A stretch of 64,000 bases of DNA from Angiostrongylus vasorum (GCA_018806985.1 JADANN010000468.1:3235072-3299071), one strand, 5' to 3'. Counted from the stretch's first letter, positions 21,164 through 35,189 are shown. Made by a program: numbers and translations. Notes: generated by a model from the sequence alone, not told the origin.

Positions 21164-24020
21164 AATATGCATATATATATATATATATGCATATACATAC
21201 ATATGTATATCTTGGGCGGCATTTCTAACCACTGTCTTCTCAGGCTCAAAAATTTTTGATAGTTCGATATTCCGATTCTTCAGTTTTTCTGCGGTTACGT
21301 ATCATTTCACTCATTTCATGTGTGCCGTTCGGACTATACGAATATCAATTTGCAGTTCGGGGTACTCATTTCGCAACTCTGGTTTTTCATATTCAATTCC
21401 GATTTTGGTTCGTAAACACTATACATGATTTCTTAATGAAGCAACAACTATCCCACAACTTCTCCTGTATGTCGTCAACGAATCATCAAAGTGTACCATT
21501 CTACTATATGCTCACAGTCGTAATACGACTTGGCAGTGGATGAATGAAACAGAATGACAGTAGACTCAATTTCACACATTTCTGAATCATTTTGGCAGGC
21601 TTTTGTAGAACAGCACTACACTGTTGAAGGAGCTAGATCTAGCTTTGTGAGGGTGCTTTCTTTGTGCCAGCAAGAAAAACGAGGTTACTACGAGGAACGA
21701 GAGTTATATGGGCAATTAAAACGCTACGGTTAGGAAATATTTCTATTTGTTTGCCCAGAACAACCACGAAGTGTTCCACTACTCTTGAGATGAGACCCTG
21801 CAACAGGTAATTCTATACATTTCTTGATAAAGTGTTCTCAAGGTGTGACCTCGATCTAAAGCAATGTTCGACGAACGTCCTCTGACCCCTTAAACTATAC
21901 CATTCCTTCAAATCCGAAATTCTAAATTTCACTCTGTTCTGCATTTCCTCTTCTTGTTGACAGCATATTCTGGAATTGGAGTAAATGCGGGCGACGTGGT
22001 ATCTGAAGGATGGTTACATCTACTAGTCCTGATCAAGAATAGAATAGAGTTGCTAATCAGGGACAATTGCAGTGTTTTCTTTAAGGACATGAATGGCTTT
22101 CTTTCCTTCCTGCTCAGACGGCAAGTAGCTGGCGAAATGTTATAAGCTGGTACAATTTTTTACAGCTCGTAGGAGTTGAGATGCTTGACAATCTAATGAA
22201 CGAGTTACGAAAATTGTTGAAGCCAATAGTGAATTATGGCGGTCAACGGAACAATTCGTTCTATCACCAAAAACCAAATCAAAATCCCTATCTGTTATAG
22301 AGTTTTTTAGTTGGTGACCTAAACCTTTGTTCTTAGTGATAAAAAATTTGATTTAATTTTACAAGAAAGCATTTATAAGGACTGATTTAGTAGTGTCTGA
22401 TATCTGCAGGGACTATTGTCCGGGCCTTCTACCTCACCTTGGTTTTCGGAAGTTTCATATTCGATAGCCAGTCACAAAGGTAAGGTCTGTTATAAGTAGG
22501 TATTGCTCCACAGAGCATAAAAGAGATCGGACTTGTTCCAGTCTTCGGTTAGAGTCTCCATTCGTCCTCATCAGGTTCCAAAATTCCCGAGATGTTTTTT
22601 ACTCGTTCGAGGTGCATGGAGAACATCGTACTTCTATACCTAAGATCACTTTGAATAAATCTGATTAATCAATGGTTTTCCAAGTTGTGTGTTTAACACT
22701 CAATAGGAGCCACGCTTGTGCAGTTGCCGCTAAGACACCATGTGTCCAACCTATCTGATCATAGACTTTCTGGCGTATCAGACAACGCTTATGATCTTTG
22801 ATCGTCTTCGTCAATTGGAACTTTGGATTCCGTCTTTCACTTGCGTGATACGTACACTTCTATCATCACGTGTTGATAGAGCGTTCGATAATGCCATGTG
22901 ATCTTTCATCCGGCTTACATAGCGACAAGGTCTCTGGCGCATACCTCAAGGCAGCGAGAATTGTAAAAGCTAAAATTTAAGAAAAAGAAATCGCAAAGGG
23001 ATATATGGTGTTTTCAAACGTCTGCTTATGAAACGGACCACCATTAAGTGCTCGCTCGTTTGATTTACACAACCTGTGACGTTTAAGAGCAAAATTTTAA
23101 GAAAAAATTTTTTAGGACAATTGTAATACATGTGGCCGCATTTGCTGCGCTTGATGAGGTTTGGTAGAGACAAGCTGCATAACACGTCAAACTAGCCGGG
23201 TGTGGTCACGGTCTAGAAGGCCAACCATGTGAGGCAGAATGATTCTGGATGTTGCAACGGCGCTGAAGCAAACATCCCTAATTAGACATGGTGAAGGGAG
23301 TGAAGTTGATGGGGGGCTTATTCCACTAAATCATACTATAACGCGGCCCTACACCTATAACTTCTCAGGGGTCCTATGCATCTCGACGAAATTCCACTCC
23401 ATCTTAACTTTAAAATATTTCGTTCAGATAAGAGAACAAAAAACCCCACATTATTATGCCTAAAGTTCTCGAGGCACTCTTTCGGGAAGCTTGATAATTG
23501 CTCGAAGATAACCACCATAGCACTATTCTTGCCCTAAATAATTATTTTCGAGTCTGATAGGAAACATTATCACCGTTTCTTGTCATGTTTTTCATCAAGA
23601 GTGTAGATGTTGAATAGGAGGAGAATTCAATTCTCGCAGGTAGATAGTTACACAAGGAAGACCAGGTCCAACAAAAAGTTCAGATAGACCTCCGAGCAGA
23701 CATTTAGTTAAGAGGAACTCTTTTGATATTTCATAGCGGAAAACTGGAAACTAAAGAGTTCAACATTTTTTTTCAATCAAGTTCAAATCCTCGTGTATTC
23801 GTTCGAAATCCTTCTTTTAGAACTGTGGTCCATAGGGAGAAACTACTTCATTATCCACATCATTTTCTGTTGATCTTTATCCAGCGGAACGCTAACGAAA
23901 CGAAGATTCGCTGCTATGTCTTTCTCCAGACAAAAGTTCTCTGTGATTCATCGGATTTGCTAGCGTATTGACCGAGTTCTCATAAAAGATTGGATACAGC
24001 ACAGCATTTTTTTTCTAAAT
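19960..24020. other. Long stretch without recognised genes
   Basis: Short open frames occur, but none has a conserved motif plus matching splice sites. A TA microsatellite lies at 21129-21206. Upstream exons of the Argonaute gene could be hidden here or between 18.0 and 18.4 kb, but I could not identify any. Confidence 0.4.
21129..21206. repeat. (TA)n microsatellite
   Basis: An almost pure TA dinucleotide tract interrupted by TTTAAATATGC. Confidence 0.95.
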
Positions 24021-24029
24021 TTTATATGA

Positions 24030-24385
24030 GCCGTCTTCACGTCTACTGTGCGGATCCCAGCACTTCTGACATTCGATCCATTACTTCGCATACATTATCC
24101 ATGAAGATCTTTCAGCTTTAACCTGTGGCTTCGGCTACTGTCTGAAGAGTTTCATTTCATCTCGAATGCCGTCGAATGCTGGTCTAGTGCATTCTCCCTC
24201 TAGTCCTAAGATAGTCGGGCTGGAGAGTTCCCAATTGAATTGCAGGGAGTGTTTTTCCCGGACAAGTCCGGTACCAATTTCCCGACCCTGAAAGTATGAG
24301 AGGCTTGGATGGCCTGGAACGGAATCGAACTAGCACCATGTTCGTGATGATGGATATCACTAGCACTGTGCTATCCGCCCATGCA
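24030..24385 (-). repeat. SINE family D copy 2
   Basis: In sense (minus) orientation it has the tRNA-like head gatagcacagtgctagtg with B-box-like gtgctagttcgattcc, the shared core aattggtaccggacttgtcc, and a tail ending gctgggatccgcacag plus gtgaagacgg. Full length. Confidence 0.75.
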
Positions 24386-24424
24386 GTAAATATCATAACC
24401 TATTATCCAAATATGGTGATTACT

Positions 24425-24815
24425 TGAGACTTACTTTGTACTTGAACGACCCGTCCTCGTTGGTTGTGCGGGCCCTAGCATAATCACCATTTTTTGGAGA
24501 TTTGCTGGTTAAGCCACTGTGGTTCCCTGGAATCCCGAAGACAGCCTGGCCAAAGTCTGCCCCAGGTCGTCACCACGACAGGCAGTAGCAGCCCTTGTGG
24601 GTCAGAGGGAGATTTGCCATCATGCGACTTTGATACCAGCACGGTGGTGGATCTTGGTATTGGTTTACTCTTAACTAGGGCTTCTTGATGGAAACGCCGG
24701 ACTCCTTCTCAGCTTGGGTGACCCTTGCCGGAGGGGACGAATTCCCCACACTGTACATCACAGTCCAACACCCAAAAACACCTCCTAGCAACGATGAGGC
24801 GGTACACCGTTGGTA
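24425..24815 (-). repeat. Family C repeat copy 3
   Basis: Antisense on the plus strand; it starts with the reversed tail ttgtacttgaacgacccgtc and extends to the tagcaacgatgaggcggt end. It directly follows the D copy in the same orientation. Confidence 0.7.
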
Positions 24816-25440
24816 GGAATATAGTGATTAACACCGCGAAATGCAGTAGGTGGAGCTAGCTGCCAGTGTCCAATATTCACCATTTTCGAGATAGAACGCA
24901 GGACTTCATACGAATTTGTCACGTGGGACTTTCTATTATTGCAGCAGAGCAAACCTCAAACTTGGCTAATTAAATCATTTATAGCAATAACAATACAACA
25001 ATAATGATATGACGATATCAAAAAAATTTACACATTATAGTCGTCAAGGCGACAACGGAATCGACAAGCAGGGGTAAAAGAATGAGCAAGAAGCTACATT
25101 GAAAATAGGAATAGATGCTGCATCAGACTAGTGATTTAACATGAGGAAGCAATTTGAAACAGAAAACAATTTGACAAGCAAAACCAAACAAAGTAGAAAG
25201 TACGTGGCAGCACGGTTAGAAATGAGACCAATTAATAGTAGCGAAACTAGCTTAGGTGGTTCACTACTTCGTTCGCTGTTTCTTGTCTACTTTCTTTCTC
25301 AATCCTCTTTTTCATGTTTGCTTTTCGTTTTTTTCGCATTTTTTTTTGTTTCAGTCAATGGAATAACAAGGAACCATACGGACAGCAATCCACTAAAGAT
25401 TCTTAACTTGTTCCCGATAATGTGGGCTATGTACACTGTC

Positions 25441-25712
25441 GTGTGCACCGAAGTGGTGAGAGGTAATCTGTGATACATACATGGTTTTTGGCTTGATCCC
25501 GTGCTCTGCGCTCGTCAGGTCTTCTATCGCCTGGTGTCGTTAAATTCGTACCAGAATTATCTGGGAGTATAGGAGCACATACTCGATGCAATTGTAGGCT
25601 ACCGGAGGCCACTGTATTGGTCAGGTATGCACTCACTCACTTTTAACGATCTTTGTTGAAGTAGAGTGCGTCATTTATCCATAAGAGATTGCTCAACCCA
25701 GACCGCTTTTAC
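25441..25712 (+). repeat. SINE family A copy 5 (degraded)
   Basis: The head is reduced to gaagtggtgag and ggcttgatcccgtgc. The core gtaccagaattatctggga and the tail through ttgctcaacccagac are recognisable. Confidence 0.6.
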
Positions 25713-26827
25713 CCACCCTTTGTTCTCACGTGAGCTTTGCCGTGTTCCTTGAGAGAAAGTCTAAGAACAGCTGTTCTTCGGTATGTGAATTGCTGCTTAT
25801 CCTCTTGAACATGGGTCGTTTCATACTTTCTGATTCACCATGTTGACCAGCCGTTGAACTCGGAAGTGTGCATATGTAAAAATGAAAAACTCTGCATTTC
25901 AAATTAGCATGGTTCCACTCAAAATTGTGAGTAGTTTGTTTCAACTTGTAGGAAAAATTTTTTAGAGCCTGCTAAGTTTTAGTGCACGGTTTCAAGACCC
26001 TTGCTTCCAAACCTTATAACTTGACTGTCAGTTACTGGTCATTGTCTTCAGACAACTGTTTTATGCAACAATATGAGAATAGTCAAGGCTGAAAGAGATA
26101 GAAGGGACGGATACTGTGTGAGATATCATTCATCAGTTCCTGCCAGTGAACACTTGGTGAGCTGACACTCGACCCGGCGAACAGCCGTGTGGAGCACACA
26201 GGAGTGATTGAAAAAAAGGCTTGTTGTTGATTACGGAGATGAAGCTGGGAAAATATGCATTGTCTTGTTTCTTTCTCTTTCGGAATTTTTTGAGTCCTTG
26301 TTCTCTTCCCGTATGTGCATGTGCATTCCCAGTATCACAAACTGATTAGCCGCGAGGCTACGCGATACGCACGACGTGAGTTAGTGGAGAGATGGAGTTA
26401 AACACGGACCAAAAGCAACTATGTATTTGATTTAAGGTGCGGATTGATTCAGTATATGGGTTTTTCTGTCTCTACTGTTCTACATCATTAGCTTATACTT
26501 TTTGCATGTTAGACGCCTTCATACGTATGTTGGTATGTATGCGTTTGCGTAGAGAGCATTCTGTACACGATAAGGATAAAAGCCTATGCAGTCGATTGGA
26601 AGCTCCATCTAAGGCAGCTAGGTATCATCTCCAACTAATTAGCCTCACTTTTGTTACAATTGAAATCCATCACACCCATCCCTTATTTTAATGTCTAGAT
26701 AGCTATTCGCAACTACTTTCTTGCTAAAACAATGCACATAGAAAGCTTATGTGAGGGGCTCGGTACGTTCCACCTATTTAAGAAGAAGATGCATTACGAT
26801 TTTCAAGGTTTGTTAACTGATGGTATT

Positions 26828-26985
26828 GAAGGTCTACGATGCATCTGCAGTACTTCTATACGGGTCTTCCTTGATATGGTGGAATAGGAAAAATTTTGAC
26901 ATCCTGGAAACTGTGCAGACGCGTATGCGATGGGCGAACTTACACAACTTACACGAATTAAATACTGAGATTCCTTCGAATTTCA
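26828..26985 (+). mobile_element. LINE reverse-transcriptase fragment
   Basis: The plus strand reads KVYDASAVLLYGSS, then FDILETVQTRMRWANLH. This resembles the conserved block after the RT domain of non-LTR retrotransposons (a LLYG-x-E-x-W type motif followed by LE-x-x-Q-x-R). A short, isolated remnant. Confidence 0.45.
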
Positions 26986-26989
26986 ACTA

Positions 26990-28550
26990 AAGTCGCTGAA
27001 AATCCATCAAACGGTGAGCAGCTCAGCTTCAGAGCAATATTAGCAATTGTTTTGCAAATGCGTAAACCTCGTGTTGTTTAATAATCCAGGAAAGTACTGA
27101 TTATCAATGCAGAGGTTAAAGGACGGTCGACGATGGTAAATATTCATATTATGTTCCCATGGAATTTTCTGAAGCTGACCAATTATTGAGCTGCCTGAGG
27201 ATTAATGAAGATCAATTTGTGGCTTAACAATTCTCCGAAAGGCTATCGGTAGAAGAATATCGATATAGGGTACTGCCAACGTAAGTAGCTATGAGCCGAT
27301 TAAGATGATGACCATTATTACGAGCTATGTTGGCTACGGTTAAGAAGATATCAGACAAGAAACGACTCTTCGATCCAGTAATAGTCTTTTACCACTACAA
27401 TTTTAGCCCTGATAATTTACAGTAGCTGTCTTTCATTCTTCACTCGTAAAGTGCTTGTCTTTTTCTGAATTGACTGAGTCGCCCTTCCCTTAGCACCCTC
27501 TTTCTCACTGTTGTCTCGGTTTTCTCGTGGAAACGTTGTTTTGCAACTTGATGAAACAAGCCAGCTATTCGCCCCATGGCGAAATCATCGGAAAATATCT
27601 AGGAAATACCCATTAGTCCGAAGCGACACCAGATGCTCAGAGTGACTCATTTCAAGTGCTGTGGAGGTGTTGGGCGTGGCATACGGACGGGAGGCACAGA
27701 GCAAGGAACGAGGGCTCAGACTACGAGGAATCGAAGAGAACTCATCCCACTTGGGATTACTCGGTGGAGATCACTGCAAACGAATCGCTGAGAAAATGAG
27801 TGCGAAGAGCATGACATTGTTTGTCAGAGCGAAATGTCGGAGAGGTCATAGATGCCAGAAGCTGAGGAAGGTAAGTCAGTTCGTGTCATGGCTGCACCAC
27901 ACAATGCTGTCGCTACCGGTGAGCATTTTTTTCTCCATTGCTGAGCTATGCATGAATATCTTGACGACAACTATAGATAGATAGACGGATTTAGAGGAAA
28001 CGATTCCTTTCGGTGCTCATTCCTCTTCCCGAATCCTGTGCGAAGGAAGCGAATTTGTCTTCCATCCTACCTATCTTCCCTGATTTTTTCAGAATGAGCT
28101 GAGATGAAAACTAATTTTTTTTGTTCACATGGCTTACATAAGAGTTCTTAATTTGAATAACAATGTTGGGACATTATTCTTGTACGTCCCTACTTCAAGT
28201 AATCTTCAAATTATGAGCAGTACGAAGGGCCATGGCGACGCAATTTTTTCTTGGATATAAAGTTAGATAACACGGTAACCCTAAATTCGTACTTTTGTCT
28301 TGTCTGCTATAATCTCTTCGGATCACAACATCATGTAACATTATAAAAAAAACTCTGATCTATCTCAAACAGCATAACCCCATGGAACACTTCATCTGGA
28401 TACAATAGTTTGGAATGATGTTGTCTTCATGTAGATCTAATACAGAGTGCATGTATGGCAATTGATAGAGGTTCTCTGAAACGTATCTATCCGCCTCTCG
28501 ATCCGTCACCTTTAAAACAACCAAACTCTTAACACTCCGAATTCGACAAA
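26990..28550. other. No supported exon found
   Basis: I looked here for calponin-homology exons belonging to the downstream calponin-repeat gene and saw none. One open frame of about 107 codons near 27.7 kb is unremarkable. Confidence 0.35.
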
Positions 28551-28761
28551 ATAGTGCCAGACTTGTCCGAGTGTAGAAACACTCTTCTGATGAATCACGA
28601 AGAATCTAAAAGTCATCGTATTGAGCAAATATACATCGAAGTCCTTTTACGATTCTTAATGGAGTCGAATCCTTTTCGCATCCGTGAGAGATGTATTAAC
28701 ACCAAATGCATTGATCTTTATGGTATAATGCGTAAATTGAATTCATATATAGAATGTTTAG

Positions 28762-31700
28762 AACCAGCGCTAAAAATCGCTGCCGTTGAGGTGCCTAGCA
28801 CCGATCAAAACGAGAAAAGGACACGTGATGGTAAGGAAATTTGTCATAACTTTCCTAGCACTAAAAAACAGGTTTATCATAATTGCTTGCATTAAATTGT
28901 AAAATTTGGCTCTTCTCTTCATAATCACAGGCAATTTCTAAGTTTTGAATGTAAATTTCTGATAAGAAACATCTCCGAGTTGAGTAGTCAGTAGATTTTC
29001 AGCTGAATTACTCGAATATTACAACGGCCATAACATTATTTGATACGTTCGGAAAGTTAAAGGGTGTGGGTAATGCACGAGTCGTAACTTGTTTGAACAC
29101 TATGCTTTATTTTAATGATGATGTCTGCTTCTGACACAAAAAAGTGAGTTGTTACTACAGGGAAATGGACGCTACGACAACTAAGACAGACTGATGCGAT
29201 CGTGCCACTTCAGAGCGGCACGAATCAGTTCGACTCGCAGCGGGTATGTTGCCAGTAAGACCAGAACACGGTATTCTTTACAAATGATATTGTGAAGAAT
29301 AAGGTCCAAATAAACTTGATTTCGGATAGACTGTATTATGAGATCGATTCCACTTTATAACTGATCACCAATCAAGCAATTAATCAATTGCTTGCGGATC
29401 GATGTTGATTTTCCACGGCCCGAAAGATCGCGCTTCATTAGCAAAATCGCTGAGATGTGGCACTATGAGAATCCGGTTGTTTGATAAACATACACTCGAT
29501 ATAATGCCATGCGTAAATAGAGCCGAAGACTATGTCAGAATCAGTGACGAAAGCTCTCTTTCTGTGTACCTGATGCTCGTAGCGTGGATTCTAGTACCAT
29601 AACCTGCCCTTTGTGTTGGTAGACATCTTGATGAGCATTTTGCTGCATGCCGGCTGGAGCGCGTTTGTTAACTGAGCTTAAGCGAAATGCGGACGCGGTG
29701 ATGACCTCGTTATGGAGATTCTTCCACTTATAGAGATAAATTTCATGGAATGTGCCATAATGCTTACCTAAGAGAACGCTGTTCAACGTTCGTAGAGTCA
29801 ACTAAACTAACGTCTGTAAAGATGCAGTGAGAAGAACGGTTAAAGAACTTTCAGAAAATGGTCTGAAATCTCCATATTTAACAGTCTTCTAGTAACTTGT
29901 CATAATTTGATTTGAGCAACGCCCGTCAGAAAAGTCATTGTAACTGCTCATATTTATGGTGTTTTATTCTGTTCTCTTCCAAATCTCTTAGATAAGGCTT
30001 TGGTATAACATTCACAGAATTGAGGCTTCGATATATCATTGCATCCGTATAGAAATCTTTTTCCGTCAAATTCGTACATATTCTGTTAAGGGAATGTACC
30101 GTTATGCCTGAAGAAGTTTGATTTCTCATTTCAAAAGCACATTCTTATCCCACCAAGAGACAGCATCTTAGTCAGTATGTTTGCATTTCATCAAGAAATG
30201 TGCTCTTAGAGATTGGAAAACAGCCACGAATCAAGAAAATCATGGTGACACCGATGATTTGGGGACAGCCTACTAGTACATTTTTTGTGAAAGGGAATTA
30301 ATTTTACTAGTTTTGAAATGGAAACATCCACAGCTTTTGCAATTTTTGTACATCTTAACAGTAATCTGCCGCTGGTCCTGATTGGATTACGATGATGTTG
30401 ATCAAAGCAAGCAAATGTTGTGTTTTCGTCACTTTTTCTCCGAACAGAAATGATGTCACTGTTGTGTCTCTTAGCATTCTAAAAAAGTCATTAAAAAAGA
30501 TATCATGCTTCACTGTGATCTATAGGCCAGAGCTGACAAATGTGAAAAAGTAGAAATGTAGATTTCAGCCCAGAAATGTGGATTTCACCTTGCAATGGCA
30601 ATTTCGCAGAATCTGCTTAGAGTGTGAGAAGACCAATTAACATGAACAAAGCTCTGCAACTCTGTAGTATAACAGTTTTAGTGCTATATTAACAATAATT
30701 TGAAGTCATCGGAGCCAATAAAAGTCCATCAGTCCCTGTTACGTGCTTTTGTGCTTTTTTTGTATGCTGATGAACTACTCACACGAAGTCCAATTAACAT
30801 CGCTGACCAACTCTGTCTCTGTGTCATCTAACTGCGTTAATTCTCATAGTTTTTAGAGAAGTTAAGAATATCATCAATTCCATCTAACTATTGGGCTGTT
30901 GGGAAATTAATGCGATATCTTGAGTAGCATATCTCAGCCCAGAATAACTTTATTGGTCGAAACAAAGACCATCGGTATATAATCATCTTTTTTTTGCTAA
31001 CAGAATAAACATGGATTGATAAGAGATTCGGCGTTGACCAATGCCTGTCGGCTGTGCCAGCATCCAACTTTGTCAGATGTCGCTAGAGGCAAATGAAAGC
31101 ATATCTGGCCCATACAAAATGACCTGATGTGGTTTACCGCTACATCATTTCGGTGTTGCTATTCTCCCAGGCAAGCCCTAAAGCAATTTGCCGACCTTGG
31201 AGGGATTGGAAGCTTGGTGAGCTCGGGATGCAGGGTCGAAAAAAATGACAACGTGTGTATTACAGGCACCTGTGAATATTACATTAGACACACGCTTGCC
31301 AAAAAGGGAAACAAGTTTATTTGTTCTAATTGCATAGAACTCTATAACACTGTAAGTGATGTAATCACAGAAGGAAGTCTCAGTACTTGCCTGGGTTCTG
31401 AAGCATTCCTCTTGCAGAAAGTTGATGCTTCAAGAAGCTGGTAGTCTGTAAGAGAAAAGCCGATGAATATGTTGAATGAGGCAGAGCTTCGTAGCATCGA
31501 GTTTCTTCGACTAATCAAATCTCTTCAGATGGTCCGAAACAGTTTAGATGTTTACACCGTTTTTGTGCCACTTTTCGAACAGTTTGCTTCCATCAAATGC
31601 TTAAACTCATGGTCGTTAATAGCACAGGGAACTCCGTCACCTTCACCATATCCAAGGTTTAATTCGCCCCTACGAAATTTTTCAAACTAACGTCGTAATG

Positions 31701-33826
31701 TATACTTGTGAACGCTTTCTCGACCAGTTAATGATTCGAGACGTTCGCGTTGCACTAAGTCCGCGTTCTAACCTCTAAATGACACTTAGTAGTGTAGCAT
31801 TCGCAGAAAAAAAATTGTTGCCAAAATATGTCCAAGATATATAAAATAAAAAAATTCCACATTAATTCTCAAAAAAACCAGATGTATTTCTACTTGCGTT
31901 TCATTCCACGCGCTAGTGACAGCGCCGCGATAGGATATTGATTGATTGCGCGTTTTTTCCGTTACATCGTCAATTTGTGCATGTTCAGAGTCCGAAATCT
32001 CAGTTTTGACAACGTTCTATGACCTTTGTTTATTGTCAGCGTGTCTGTGTGCTTTATGTGTGTTTTCAATGTAGGGGAAGACAGGATTCGGAATGCCGAG
32101 GAACACGCGAACTGCTGTCGAATTCGCCGACAACGGAAAACGTTGGTCGATCGAGCAGCTTCGCGCCAGTGATGCCATCGTCCGACTGCAGTCCGGCACC
32201 AATCAATTCGAAAGTCAAAAGGTTTCTACTAACACTATAACTATGTTGTAGTAATGTTATAATTGTGTGGTATTACGTGGGATTCACGTTATATGTCCTA
32301 AATGTCTTCATTAGTGGACGCGTAGCACAGTGGTAGTGATGTCCGTCGCCAGGAGCATGGTGCTAGTTCGATTTTGCACCGGGCTAACCAAGCCTGTCAT
32401 CCCTCGTGGGTCGGAAAAATTGGTACCGAACTCCTCTGGGAAAAAAAACACTGTCTGCAATCCAACTGGGAACGCTCCAGCCCGGCTATCTCAGGACTCC
32501 AAGGAGAATTGCTGGACCAGCATTCTACGGCATTCGAGATGAAATGAAAATCCTCAAGCAGCAACCGAAGCCACACGTAAAAGTTGCAGGACGTTCGTGG
32601 ACAATGGATGCGAGGAAACGAACCGAATGTGGGAAGTGCTGGGATCCCTCACAATAGATGGAGACGGGTCACATAAAAAAAATAAAAAACAATGTCTTCC
32701 TTTAAAACACTAGAAAATCCTCTTAAAACTTCTAATTCAAGTTCAATGACTGCTCAATCTTTCTATGGGAGGAATGTTTCAGTTTGAACTTTGGAATTTA
32801 AAAATTGCGAGTTCTGCGGTAGATAGTAATCTAGTAGTAAGCGAGGTCCGGTGATTACATGCGGATGTACCATCCTTGTGAAAACAAGCAATACGCAGAA
32901 GTCGCAGTTTTCCTTTATTGACTGATGTTACGAAAGCTTCTTGTTCTACTTCATTTAGAGGATTTTCTTCTCTTCAGTCATACAGGGATATCAAAAGCTA
33001 TAGATTTTTTTCCTGCTTTTTGTAACAACGCTACTCGACCGCTTTTTTTTTATACAGTGATGTTTACCGAAACGTGAGCGCCGCATTTCCGTTGAGCACA
33101 CAATCCGTCGGCAATCGTGAAGCGGATTGACAAAATCTCCTCGATGGTTTGTATTATTCCAGTTGATCGTCAGATTGCGATAGATCATCCGGCTAAGGGG
33201 TTATGTTGGTAATGAGAAAATTTGAGAATAACTTGTGCCGATTTCCTCACGCTCTAAAGCAGGCAATCGCTTATTAACGAACACACGACCCACGATGTAT
33301 TGGGTGCAATGATAGATGAAGTGGTAGATAGTGGAGGGTGGATGGAGTGCGGGTACAAACTGGCCGATGTGCGTTGCTTCCACTGCATTCGCCTCTCTGT
33401 TGCTCAACAACAGTCGATGAAAAAAAGGCGTAAGCGGTCTCACAAAAAGCTGCAAATGCTAGAGGATTTTAATTACGTTTGAATAATATTGCTCAACGCA
33501 AACTGATTGATCGCCTTAGGTGAACTGTTATAAAACGAAACAGTCACAACCGAAGTACAACATTATTAAATGTTATCAACTCCTTGCTATGCCTGAAAGT
33601 TTTTGACGAGTATTCAGAGTGGTTATGGAAACAAATGTAGCAAGGTTATTGATCGGAAAGGTTTTCAGTTTATTATAGTCTACTTTCTTATTATCTTCGG
33701 TTCTAGGGTATGACTGGATTTGGGATGCCACGTGACGTGAAAGGAAAACATCTGAAACGAATCTGGGAACTCGAATTTCCTGACGAGGCAATCGCTGATC
33801 GGCCGGCCACCGAAAACAATCAGTGA
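28762..33826 (+). CDS. Calponin-repeat (CLIK) protein, 3' exons
   Basis: Actin-associated, muscle-type protein by family. Exons: about 28762-28830 (tentative), 29161-29243, 32075-32221 and 33707-33826 (TGA), with phases consistent. Two calponin repeats are clear: DAIVPLQSGTNQFDSQR joined to GKTGFGMPR, and DAIVRLQSGTNQFESQK joined to GMTGFGMPR. Both match the pattern I-x-LQ-x-GTN-x(3)-SQ-x-G-x-TGFG-x-PR, and each is preceded by a KWTLRQLR-like or KRWSIEQLR segment. The C-terminus is an acidic tail (WELEFPDEAIADRPATENNQ). The first exon may extend upstream to 28554, since the frame is open, or a CH domain may lie further 5'; I found none. Calponins (cpn) and CLIK/UNC-87-like proteins are both possible. 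Mariner and SINE debris fills the 2.8-kb intron. Confidence 0.75.
30895..31880 (-). mobile_element. Decayed mariner, split by a SINE
   Basis: On the minus strand, 31880-31470 carries mariner-like pieces (FRRGELNLGYGEGDG, then AINDHEFKHLMEAN), and 31000-30895 resembles the mariner end gctgagatatg seen in the copies at 35.8 and 60.5 kb. A SINE interrupts the two. Heavily mutated. Confidence 0.5.
31015..31265 (-). repeat. SINE family A copy 6 (degraded)
   Basis: Antisense. It begins near ttcggcgttgaccaatgcc, contains gaaagcatatctggcc and runs through the core to gcttggtgagctcgggatg. It appears inserted in the mariner remnant. Confidence 0.55.
32313..32668 (+). repeat. SINE family D copy 3 (well preserved)
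   Basis: The head gcgtagcacagtggtagtg, the B box gtgctagttcgattttgc, the core aaattggtaccgaactcctc and the tail are complete. The last part, caatggatgcgaggaaacg through tgggaagtgctgggatcc, parallels the LINE sequence encoding MARERNEW and its 3' tail. It lies in the last intron of the calponin-repeat gene. Confidence 0.8.
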
Positions 33827-33829
33827 ACA

Positions 33830-35180
33830 ATCTATACATCCTATAGCTTTCATATTACCCAAGTTGATGCCATCCTTCCAGGTGGTCAATTGGCCGCCTT
33901 GGCTTGGTGTTTTCTGCTTTGCCATACTTGTTTCCAATGAGTCTTCATGTATTTCGAGTGATTTTCTTTTTGACGTATTCAATACACATTAAATAACAAC
34001 TTCTGATCAACGTAAACAAGTGACATAGTTGCATCCACTTATTACCAGTGGTGTTCTGGTAAGAATCAACATGGTTAGCTGCTCAATACAATTTGGTGTC
34101 TCTGCAACTTCGGTGTTACGAGTAACGATTAAATTGTTTTATTGCACTTTGTTAAAACAGCACTAAGATGCTGTCGGCAGAAGAATAACAACGGATTGCT
34201 GTTGATTCAAAGATGCGTTTGGCTAATTATTTCCGATGATCAGCTGCAACATACTGCATTGAAGCTCGAACCTCCGAGAACCTTTTCTTCATGATCCAGT
34301 CCAGCTTAACTGTGACGAGGAAGAGGAACCTCGGTAAACGATTCTTTCAATGAAAAGAAAGCATGATAAATGGGTTAAAATGCCGCCTGAGTGATTTGCC
34401 AGAACAGAATGCGCCCTGGATTCCAGAAGACAATTTCGTCAACCTAGAGATCTATAACGCTGACAGTCTAACATGCAGGTATTCTCAGGTCTTGTGACGG
34501 TAATATATTGACCGCCTCAATGTAGGGTGAAGAGGAGCGAGACGAAGATGCAAGAGCTGATTCGTTTTCTACTCACAATGCTGACTGGTGAATTTATAAA
34601 AACAGATTTCCACCAGAATTAGAGCAAGAAACTTCGAAATGTTGTACACATCACGAGAGAACTGTGTCTGAAAATCTCCACTAGTGTGGACGAGTTTCTC
34701 AGTAGTGCAAGCTCGTATGAAAAGTTAAATGACAAAGCATTCGTAAATGACATTGTTAACACATCGACCCAGGGGTCATTCTGCGAAGGATAGAGGTCTG
34801 TTCGGAGATTATACAAAAGTCAGCCTTGTCTTAGGAAACCTTTACATGAAAGCTACTTTCGAAATCACGTCTGTGCCATCGTTAATCTTCGAAAGGAACA
34901 AAGTTAGTGACAATAACGTGTCAACAACGCTTGTCGTAGTTTATGTATACCGTTCAATCCAAGGCCATGAGAAGCGTCATGCTCCTCATTTCGAGGTGTC
35001 GTCAAAAAACCAGAGTAAAGGTGTGCAAGTCTCCATAGATTTTCCCTCTTTGCTTAACGCTGTATATAACTTTGCTCGAAAATCAATGTTTGGTTTGTAA
35101 TTTCATTTTTCCTGTACAGTTTTAGCAAGAGTTTTGTTCTTCGAACGCTCCACTGATACTTTTTTTTATTTTGCCCATCC
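33830..35180. other. Intergenic, nothing recognised
   Basis: Follows the calponin-repeat stop codon. Open frames here lack motifs and splice support. Confidence 0.4.
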
Positions 35181-35189
35181 TTCTTTTAC

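Noticed and set aside
25141..25473. A 110-codon open frame with a hydrophobic stretch
   Set aside because: Phe/Leu run comes from T-rich DNA; no motif, no splice support.
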